Source: Synanceia verrucosa (lineage: Eukaryota; Chordata; Actinopteri; Perciformes; Synanceiidae). From it: a stretch of DNA of 64,000 nt. Under the pieces are notes generated by a model, which saw only the letters and a list, made by a program, of their open reading frames with translations, did no database searches and had not been told where the DNA came from. How positions within the stretch are numbered: the stretch's first letter is position 1; every line of letters starts with the position of its first letter. The translations under genes and the position numbers were made by a program. Shown here one piece after another: positions 55,601 through 64,000 of the stretch. The stretch spans positions 1 to 64,000 of the forward strand of contig JAQQSB010001380.1 in assembly GCA_029721515.1 (NCBI GenBank), read 5' to 3'.

Positions 55601-56905
55601 TTTTTTTTTTGGTAGGTCAATGGTCAATGGTCTGAAAACATTCCTACATGTATATTAATATTGCCAGTAATCATTAGGGGAAATTGAACATTTCTTTCGA
55701 TGTTCAAAGTCAACAAAACGAAACCCCGCCGTTTAAAATTTAATTAACAGGATAATTAACAGGATCAGAATCTTTTTTCAATAGTAATCAAAATAATAGT
55801 TATTATTATTTTTGCCATAATTGTGCAGCTCTACTCATCAGAGATCTCACCAGGAAAGGACCATGTCAACGCCAATACGACACAGCAGGTCCACATCAAC
55901 ATCAGTGCATCGCTACAGATCCAGGTCCAGATCAGGCCATCAAAGAGCCCAGAGGGGAGATCCCTTCCCAATGGAACAGAAGAGTAAGTGTGCACTAAAC
56001 AGAAATTACTGTTTGGGGTATCGAATATGAAGTGATGTTGCTGTCTTTGGTCTAACATTCAGAGTTCCAAAAGAGAGTGCTTTTTTTGCTCGTGGACATC
56101 AGAGCAAAACTGTCTGAAGTTGGCCAGCAATCGGTGCCCCAAGATTCACTTTTTTATCTGGAAGTCATTGACTCCATGGATGACCTTCATGATCTCAACA
56201 GACAACTGAAATCTGATGACAAAAGAAAACTGATGGTAAGTTCAGGAATAAAAGCAAACTAATCCATATTATTCTTTTGCATATATGTGTTCAAGTATCT
56301 GTGTTGTAAGTTGTCCCCTTCAAAATAACCCTGTAAATGTGTGTATTTATACATATTTAAATATAATGTTGGAAAATTATTTCTTCAGACAGCTCAAATG
56401 GTGAAGATTGGTGGAGCTGGCATTTGCGAAAATGTGAGCAACGTCATGAAGAGGTTAGCTGTGTTCGTTATCTGTTCATCCTAGAAAAATAGCAGCAGTG
56501 AAACTGCAGTTAATGGGGATCATAATAAACTGATAACATGTGTACATGTGTTTGACAGAGTCCTTATAAATAAGATAATGGCAGGACTTAATATGGACGG
56601 TGGTGGTGGCAATGGTGCCTTCAGAAGAATGACCCTTTGCAAGGTCATGATTGGTAAGTAGAATGTCTTTTTGTGCACCACCTATGTTGTTGAAATAAAT
56701 TATTTTGATAAATGTTTCATCCTCAATCAAAAAAGACTTGACTCAACGCTTGTAAAATGTCCTTTTTTCAGAAGCCATTCAGAAGTCGCAGCATGGAGCC
56801 ACTGAAGCTGCTATTGTGTCTCGGATGGGGGCTTACCTGAGGTCAGCACCAGATCGAAAAGGTGGTGGTGGGCGCAAGACTACTACAGCTGAGACTGATG
56901 CATAA
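52655..56905 (+). CDS. Multi-exon gene with RS-rich exons and a DUF4806-like C-terminus
   Basis: Exons by GT-AG reading: 52655-52850 (NMWARAVRKERDREEEG..., WPPGTDATKALERM), 52934-53056, 53664-53705, 53788-53853, 53997-54092, RS-rich exons near 54275-54376, 54705-54845 and 55833-55982, then 56063-56235, 56389-56453, 56559-56653 and 56772-56905. The last four keep phase perfectly and encode LFLLVDIRAKLSEVG, SMDDLHDLN, KIGGAGICENVSNVMK, AFRRMTLCKVMIEAI and GAYLRSAPDRKGGG, ending TAA. This resembles DUF4806, found in proteins paired with such transposases. A TAA lies at the end of exon 2 (53052-53054), so this copy may be broken or alternatively spliced. Function is unknown; a DNA-binding or assembly partner is my inference. 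Confidence 0.6.
53109..53585. mobile_element. Non-autonomous hAT-like element in an intron
   Basis: Ends AGTGTTGGGAATATTAC and ...TTCCAACACT are inverted. The flanks GTTTGACC (53101-53108) and GTTTAACT (53586-53593) match at 6 of 8 bases, as for an aged 8-bp duplication. The inner TAATCCGTTACT is typical of the common fish AGTGTTGGGAA repeat. Confidence 0.6.
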
Positions 56906-57457
56906 ATTGTTTGTTTTAAAATAAAAAAAATGTTGTAGTTAAAATAGAAAGTAAAATGTTTTGATCATACATGTATGCTTGATCATTGAGAAAGAATTCC
57001 ATGTGGGAAAAGCAAATACATGTAGGACAGCCACTCAATATAGACAAAGTCCAAGGTTAAGATCCTGTAGTGAGACCAAGTCTAGATTAAGCCAGTTCTG
57101 TTTGCAATACAAGGTTGACATTCAAATGATATGGCTGATAGTTTAAAGAACCTTAACATTGAAACAATGTCAAAATTATATCAGTGTCATTATTTGGCTG
57201 AAAGTTAAATGAATCTTAATGTTGAAGCAATATCAAAATAACATCAATATCATCATTATTTGGCTGAAATTTGACATCAATCAAATTGATGTCAAAGTTT
57301 GACATCATGTTGATTTACATTTTTGACCAAATCAGGATATAATTTTGATATCAACATTTGATATCATCTTGATGTTGCATTTACATCAGATGCCCGCTGG
57401 GTAAGCAGCATTCAGCATGAGCAGCGTAGCTTCAGCTGACAGTATTCCCATGCATTT

Positions 57458-57715
57458 TCAGTAGGAAATGCATATTTTAGTTGTTATTGTATTCTTGGTG
57501 AGTGGCACTCTGGGTTTATTTGCATAACCTGGGAATAAATCTTCAGTCAAATCTGCTATTACTATGTCCAAATTCTCAGAGGCGTCAATGGATTCTACAT
57601 CTGTATGGGTGGATGAGTTTTGCTGCAGGAGATGACATGTTTGATTTATAATATGTATGTTAGCGCAGAGCAGGAAGATGTGCAAGACAAGCAAGAGGGG
57701 ATGCATTACATCCAT
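57458..57715 (-). CDS. Unrecognised short frame with a hydrophobic start
   Basis: 85 codons. MDVMHPLLLVLHIFLLCANI would read as a signal peptide or membrane segment, followed by an Asn/Ser/Thr/Asp-rich stretch with an N-x-S site and a DLFPGYANKPRVPL segment. No family is recognised. It lies just outside the CACTA-like element and may be chance. Confidence 0.2.
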   Translation of the reverse strand: MDVMHPLLLVLHIFLLCANIHIINQTCHLLQQNSSTHTDVESIDASENLDIVIADLTEDLFPGYANKPRVPLTKNTITTKICISY

Positions 57716-57792
57716 ACATACAGCTTTTCAATTCAATTCTTCTGCCTCTGTTATTGTTGTTGTTAGTTGTAGTTGATTATTTCGTGTAAATC

Positions 57793-60700
57793 ATTCAATG
57801 AAATTGTTTTGTTTTGGGTTTTTTGTAGAAAGTGGTTATGACAATTGAGAGCTGACAGGAAAAAGTAGATTAAAAATTGATGAACTTTTTAGTTGTTTGT
57901 GATTGAATGATGTATTATAAATGCCAGTTTAGTAGAAGCTTTACTCAGTATCATTTACAGTTAATAGTAAGAAATCGTTATGATTATTTTATGGTTATGG
58001 TTTTATTCAGTATCCTTGACAAGTATTAGTGAGAAAATTGTTGTGATTGTTTGTTTGACAAGTTCTATGTCCAGAGTTCAGTGTTAGTTTTAGCTAATTA
58101 TGTATCAGAGCTACCATGCACACATGGAAAGTTTGAATACTGCAACCATCAAACTCAGTTCACCAAACTGGCCACGAGATGGAGCCAAGTTCGTTTGTGG
58201 TGGACCAGGAGTAGGTGGAGCATGAGTGGGTGGAGCAGGAGTACGTGGAGCATGAGTGGGTGGATCATGAGTAGGTGGAGCAGGAGTGGGTAGATCACGA
58301 GTAGGTGGAGCATGAGTGGGTGCATCATGAGTAGGTGGAGCATGAGTGGGTGGAGCAGGAGTGGGTGGAGCATGAATGGGTGGAGCATGAATGGGTGGAC
58401 CAGGAGTGGGTGGAGCATGAGTGGGTGGAGCAGGAGTAGGTGGAGCATGAGTGGGTGGACCAGCAGTAGGTGGAGCATGAGTGGGTGGATCATGAGTAGG
58501 TGGAGCAGGAGTGGGTGGATCATGAGTAGATGGAGCATGAGTGGGTGGACCAGGAGTAGGTGGAGCATGAGTGGGTGGAGCAAGAGTGGGTGAAGCATGA
58601 GTGGGTGGAGCAAGAGTGGGTGGACCAGGAGTAGGTGGAGCATGAGTGGGTGGAGCAGGAGTGGGTGGAGCATGAGTGGGTGGAGCAGGAGTGGGTGGAG
58701 CAGGAGTAGGTGGAGCATGAGTGGGTGGACAAGGAGTGGGTGGAGCATCAGAATTTCTTTCAGCACAAATAAGTACTTCTGAAGCACTTATAACTCTGCT
58801 CAGTCAAACCTCCACTACCATGGCGGGCAGCGCTAACAGGAAGGGTAGCTAGTCCAACCAGCTAACATGGAATGAGAGTACAATTACACTTTGCATGCGA
58901 ACTCAAATAAATGTTAACACAATGCAGCCTTGACTTATTTCTTATTTTTGTAGGGTCAGTAAGCTCCCTGCAGAGGGAGCAGCTCAATACTGCAGAAATG
59001 ACTACAAGAGCAGTGAACAACTAGTCAGTGGAGGCAGACAGGCTGATGAGTGCACAGAAAGAAGCTGACAGGGATCACTGAGCACAAAGACGCTCCCTGT
59101 AGCACATGAATAATCAGTCATTCATTTGTATAACATCAGTATTTATAATCAATAACTCTTAAGTTATTGATTCACACAGACGCCATCCAGTTTTGTGGAA
59201 ACAGGGAAAACTTGCAGATTTGATATGATAGGGTCTCTTAACCTAAGGCAGCTCTTGAGATTCTTGGACCTCGTGTCCAGTGATTCAATTTGCTTTATAG
59301 ACACACACAAATCAAATAACCAACTTCTTTATCAAACTAGATGTTTATTTGATAAACTACATGACTAAACTACGAACAGAAACTATTTCACTACATTGTA
59401 GCATAAATAGTGTAGAGCAGATTAGTCAATCATTAATTAATATCAAATTATGTATTTATAAACAATAGATTTAAGTTATTGATCATAAACCAAAAATTAC
59501 CTTTACTAGTAAAATTATCAGGGCGCCACCCAGTTTTGCTAAAACAGGGAAAACTTGTGAATTTGACATTAATCAATAGAGTCTCTTAATCTCAGGGTGC
59601 TACAGAGTTCTTGACCTAGTGTACAGTGATTCAATTACTTTATATACACACACAAATCAAATAACCAAGTTCTTTATAAATGAGATGTTTATTTGACAAA
59701 CTATAACCAGACTACTACTGTCACAGAAAATAACTAATAATAAATGATTAGTTTGACAAACTAAATGACCAGGCTACTAACAGAAATAATAAAATAGAAA
59801 ATAAAAACTAGAATAAAGGAAGATTGATGGAAGATACATGGCATTGACTCACTGTGACAAAAATGAAAGAATGATTAAATATATATTCATCAAAGGATGA
59901 ATATCTGATTAATTAATTCAATGTGACCAGTTAAATTCAGTGTTGGTTATCTAGACCAAATTAAGAATTAGGTTGTTACCAAAATTTGGTTGAGGTTTGG
60001 TGGCGTTCAGCATTTGAGAGTTTGAGAGGCATCAGAGAAGATTGTGAGTAATTTACTATTAAGAGTTGGTTTAGTGTTTTACTGATATCTTACTAAATAT
60101 TATTCAGTTTGCTGGATTAAGCCCTAAATTCAGGCCATTTAATTTAGCGTCTAATCATCAAACTCTTTAATATCTGTAAGATGTTTATGCAGTATATCAC
60201 CGTTCCTGGATGGATGGGAGTGAGGAGTGGCTGCAGGTTCTGTCTGGATCTGCTGGATCTCTGCAGGCGACTTCGGCTCCACCATTGGCTCTTTCGGGCA
60301 TCTGTGGACATGTGTGGACAGCTCTGGACATCTCTGGTTGACATGGCTCCATCTCAGTCTCTCTCTGTCTGTTGTTCCTCTTCACAGCATAGTCTCTGTG
60401 CTCTTGCTTCAATTCCCCCCCCCCTTTGTTGGTGGGGGAGGTCGGCTGGATTCACACCAACGTGTCGACCGACAGTCTTTTCTTCTTTTAGGTTTCTTCA
60501 TGACGGCTGGAGTCATTTTCTGCAACCTGTGTCTGAGCAGAGGAGCTGGCTCCCATTTTCAGGGCAAAGGAGTAGAGAGAGGAGACAAGATGGTCTTGAG
60601 GCAGGATGCAGAGTTGGAAGATTCAGGAGAGGTTGTTCTTCATGCCATGAGGCACTGGGCCTGCGGTGGGACAGCATGTCTCTGTCTCTGGGTCATCATT

Positions 60701-61592
60701 GTTTCCCTCCCCCTCCCAGCATGTGGGAGAGGGAGAACAGAGATGCAGTGGAGAGGATGAAGACCAGAACTTGACTGACTGAAGGACTGAAGAAGAGTAG
60801 AGAGAGCACTCAGACCAGCTGAGGCTTTTTATGATCTTTGTTGAAGGTCCAGTGGGGTGTGACCACTGGTCCCTCCCCATCCACCAAGTTAACTGAGATG
60901 ATATTCTTTTAACTTATTTAATGTTAATACTGCTGTGTTTTACTTTATTAAAGTTTCTCTATGTGAAAGCTCCCTCTCTCAGCTGTAAAATGACACCAAG
61001 CAACCTATAGTAGGAAACCACAGAACAAAACTTGACCAATTGAATCGAAATTAATCAACACATTAAACACACAGATGAACCATGGTATCAGAGCATGTAG
61101 GAAGGTGTACTACAACAGGCAGATCTATGTATGATTGTGTCTGTAGAGTTAATCCACAACCAATCCCACATGTCACATTTAGTCCTTATCAGAAGGAGGA
61201 AAAGGAAGAGGATCTATGTGGAGACTGATGTTTGACATTATAACAGTGATACTTATATGACAGTAGCTGAGGAATGAAAGCATAGTTAACCATTAAAATC
61301 TTAATGTAATGTTCTGTTCCAGGCAGGGAGAAAGGAAGAGGCCACATTAAGCTTTGGATGTGTCTGGCAGGATTAAAGCAGGAATGTGGGCAATAAAACT
61401 CCTCCTCCTGGTGTATGTCCTGGAGTTTCTTGGGTCAGAGAGGAGGAACTGGTCTTATCTGTTTATTCTGCCAGTCATAAAACTTAAGCCTTTAGCACTT
61501 AGGTGTCACATAGTGTCAGATGGATTTCCTGGGGAAACACTCAGAAATGAGAAGAGTTAAGTTCATTATTTTATGATCATTGATATGCTACA
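57793..61592 (-). repeat. Right copy of the ~4-kb repeat unit (inverted partner 4687-9005)
   Basis: Mirror of 4687-9005, including a C-run at 60416-60425, the LTR-like tandem blocks (59190-59680) and the minisatellite. The two copies bracket 49 kb containing the provirus, the Ty3-type element and both DNA transposons. Confidence 0.85.
58195..58745 (-). repeat. 15-bp-unit minisatellite, inverted copy
   Basis: About 36 units of (AGCATGAGTGGGTGG)/(AGGAGTAGGTGG)-type sequence, the reverse complement of 7770-8590, with fewer units. Confidence 0.95.
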
Positions 61593-63130
61593 TATTCCCC
61601 CCAAGATCATTCATATCCAGCCCGATGCTGGATTATGAAAGATCTTACAGCGTGATGATCGCCCCCACAGGTAGACACATACATATACATTTTTCAGATC
61701 AGAGTTGATGCTGTTATTTTAATTACTTCAAGAACATTCTAAATAACTTTTTAATGTGGGTTATTTGTTGGGTCCATGCATTATAAAGAAGACTTAAGAT
61801 ATACAAATCCAACAGTTATAAAATAAAGTAAATGGCATTATCATTCTCAAATTATTAACCGTGGTTTTAAACAGCTTTGTGGTCATAAAGAACAAAGTTC
61901 TATTTACTGTCAGGTTGACTGTATAGATTGACTGTATGAATGATAATTGCTGTAGGAACTTTTGTTTTCAACATTTTGAATTGTACATGCTTAAGACATT
62001 TTTTTTCCAGGACAACATATCTAATTCCATATGATCAATTTGCTTTAGAATTATTATTATTATTATTATTTTTTTCACTGAACAACAGAAACACATCTTT
62101 GTCATAATGCTCAAGAAACTCTCAGCTCTGATTGGGTGCCAGTCACTTTTTATTAAGGTCACTTAAATTTAATATGCTTGTTGAGGAGCATAAGTCCTGA
62201 GCTTTCATCAGGAAATGGTCATTTAATTTAGAGTTTATTCCATTTTGTTCCTATGTGAGTCTATGAACCCATCGAATATTCAATACTGAGTGAAACAGAA
62301 GAAAACAAACTGATCTATTCCAGGAGTGGTTAAATAGCTTTGGTGCATTCATTCTGCCTTGAAGACAGGGACGTTATCCTGTTCAGCTCCTGGTTGAGTT
62401 CCATACAGAGTATGGACTCTAAGTTAGGGAATGCAGGCAAATTGAGGACATCAGTGGGCACTGCTTGATTTTAGACACTTCATACCTGCAGTATTTAATT
62501 AAAATTTCCAAATTAGATTCAACGTCTGTATCTCAGAGTAGTTTCTAAGTCAAGCGTTCCATCGCTAACTAATTAGACTTAGAATGAGACACAGTGTCAT
62601 ATTTTAATTTTTCATTTAGAGCATTTAGAGCATATTTAGTATTTTAACCAATCATTGCTTTAATAACAATGTATCTCAGTGGACTGAGAATTAATCAGGT
62701 ATTGTGATGCATTGTGTAGCATTGGCCATCCTACTGTTAACAGAGGATTGGTCCCTTTGTTTATTCAAATATTGCACGAGTAATGCATTTAAAAGATTTT
62801 CTAAACAATTATGCTATGCATATTTGTTTGAATAATACAGTTTCAGTTTCCTTTATCACACCCAAATGATCATTTAACCAATTCACAAGGTTGCATTTAG
62901 TTCATAAAGTTTTGGTCACAAGGTTTACTGCTGTGTTCTGTGAGAACTGGCTTCACAAGTGATTTATCTTTGGCCTTTGACCTGCCAGGCCCTCTCAGTG
63001 AGAGGTTTGGAGACACATGAGCTGGAGTAAGGAAGGAGCATAGTTGGTTTAAAAAAAAAAAAAACAGCGCGGAGGGCACGACAGCATTTAGTGTGCTAAT
63101 TTTTCAACCAAACTTTGTTTTGTTTTTCAC
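61593..63130. other. No recognised gene
   Basis: Contains a short (ATT)n run at 62049-62070 and an A-run at 63051-63064. I see no supported gene. Confidence 0.5.
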
Positions 63131-63131
63131 A

Positions 63132-63197
63132 GTCAGGATGGCCGAGCGGTCCAAGGCGCTGCGTTCAGGTCGCAGTCTCTTCTGGAGGCGTGGGTTC
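63132..63197 (+). pseudogene. tRNA-Leu(CAG), truncated
   Basis: GTCAGGATGGCCGAGCGG, GGCGCTGCGTTCAGGTCGCA and GGAGGCGTGGGTTC match tRNA-Leu(CAG) almost perfectly up to the T loop. The 3' T strand and acceptor strand are replaced by TGTTATATATG. It is a clean recent truncation. Confidence 0.8.
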
Positions 63198-63209
63198 TGT
63201 TATATATGT

Positions 63210-63281
63210 GTTTTCATGGTGTAATGGTTAGCATTCTGGATTCTGAATTTAGAGATTTGAGATCAACTCTCAGTGGAACCT
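63210..63281 (+). pseudogene. tRNA-Gln(CTG) pseudogene
   Basis: Matches tRNA-Gln(CTG): CATGGTGTAATGGTTAGCA, the loop TTCTGAA, and TCAGTGGAACCT at the 3' end. The 5' acceptor is GTTTTC instead of GGTTCC, and the anticodon and T stems have mismatches. It starts 12 bp after the truncated tRNA-Leu. Confidence 0.75.
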
Positions 63282-63734
63282 GAACTTAAGCATGAATCCA
63301 TTGTTAAGAATGCAGCTTTTCCAAGTTCTTTGTCAACCGTTAACTTGGTACTCAGACTGAATACAGTGCTTTGTTGAGGGTACCTTTTTTCATCTGCCAT
63401 TGAGACAACTATGATTTTGTCTTCACCAAAAACATCTCCAAATGTAAAGCTATACCCTGTCATTCTATTCAGAAACACTTTTTGTTATATTGGGTGAAAT
63501 GTTCCTTCTAAAAAAGTGATGGAGAAGTTGCTTTCTTCCTGTTAGACAGGTAATTATTTGTTCAGCTTCAGGAGGAGTTATTATGTCAATGAAATATGTA
63601 ATTTTTGTGATCGTCTCAACTTCCCACTTTGATTTATGTGGTGTATACCGTCTCTTTAAACTCCAACTACATCTCCCAGGAGCCCCAAAATATGTCAGTG
63701 GCACTCAATGAGTTAACAATGATTGTATGAACAA

Positions 63735-63996
63735 CCAGAGTTTGTCTCTTAGACCAGAGTCTTCATGCTGTTGACTGATCTGCAGTCAGCTGACACCATT
63801 TAACAAACCCTGTAGTTAACTTCTTCATTTAGTTTCATCCTCAGGTCTGTGGAGACTTGATCACTGCTACATAATAGCTTTAGCCTGTTAGCCGTTGGCA
63901 TCCATCTGATTAGCTGCATGAACATACTTAGTCCATCGATGCCAACTCAAACTGGAAGTACTTAAGTGATATTTTAATTCTGTTTTTCATTACATT
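63735..63996 (-). repeat. Inverted copy of 22775-23065
   Basis: Reverse complement of the segment near tRNA-Ala/tRNA-Trp on the left. It probably continues beyond the window, where further tRNA genes would be expected. Confidence 0.8.
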
Positions 63997-64000
63997 TGAT

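Larger units (their letters stand above)
50160..57401 (+). mobile_element. Two-gene CACTA/EnSpm-like DNA transposon
   Basis: 7242 bp. Left end CCCAGCAGGCACCT, right end AGATGCCCGCTGGG; these are inverted over about 12 bp with one or two differences. TA lies immediately outside each end. Subterminal regions carry many TTGACATCAA/TTGATGTCAA boxes in both orientations (50180-50330 and 57150-57390), the hallmark of transposase-binding arrays. Inside are a transposase pseudogene and a second multi-exon gene in the same direction. The ends are not the CACTA/CACTG expected for the superfamily, so the classification rests on the protein. Confidence 0.7.

Noticed and set aside
58155..58787. 210-codon Leu/His-rich frame
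   Set aside because: Translation of the inverted minisatellite.
1..64000. CRISPR arrays, bacterial operons, ribosome binding sites
   Set aside because: No spaced short direct repeats with unique spacers; introns, SINEs and eukaryotic tRNAs show this is a vertebrate-type genome.

Overview
This window looks like vertebrate, most likely teleost fish, nuclear DNA. The reasons are eukaryotic tRNA genes and tRNA-derived SINEs, GT-AG introns, long AC/GT tracts, and a mixture of Ty3-type, retroviral, hAT and CACTA-like elements typical of fish genomes. I see no intact host protein-coding gene. Nearly everything recognisable is mobile or repeated, and most open frames are shadows of repeats. The species cannot be named from the sequence.

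Layout. Bases 1-24 kb are a mosaic of inverted duplications carrying tRNA genes and tRNA pseudogenes (Ala, Ser, Glu, Asn, Leu, Gly, Trp), SINEs and LINE fragments. The mosaic also holds a 15-bp-unit minisatellite (7.77-8.59 kb), a GT-rich tract (9.47-10.17 kb) and a solo retroviral LTR (10.47-10.90 kb). Bases 23.6-30.4 kb hold a decayed endogenous retrovirus with a tRNA-Leu primer site and scattered pol remnants, itself hit by small DNA transposons. Bases 30.8-40.15 kb are a complete but disabled Ty3/gypsy-type retrotransposon on the minus strand. It has two LTRs of about 1.3 kb, a CATG target duplication, a perfect 18-nt tRNA-Thr primer site, and a MYND-type zinc finger between Gag and protease.

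Bases 40.6-47.6 kb are a decayed multi-exon gene encoding a Cys-rich (CXC-like) protein. A solo LTR (ACCTC duplication) lies inside one of its exons, and a 5.15-kb hAT transposon (ACTGCGCA duplication) lies inside that LTR. This gives a clean three-layer order of events. Bases 50.16-57.40 kb are a 7.2-kb two-gene DNA transposon: a CACTA/EnSpm-like transposase broken by a stop codon and truncated, followed by a multi-exon gene with RS-rich exons and a C-terminal DUF4806-like domain. The element is bounded by short CCCAGC inverted termini and TA. Bases 57.8-61.6 kb repeat, in inverted orientation, the 4.7-9.0 kb segment with its minisatellite. The window ends with two tRNA pseudogenes (Leu, Gln) and an inverted copy of the 22.8-23.1 kb segment.

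The strongest candidates for a new system are the two-gene element at 50.2-57.4 kb, the MYND-carrying retrotransposon, and the tRNA-bearing inverted-repeat mosaic.
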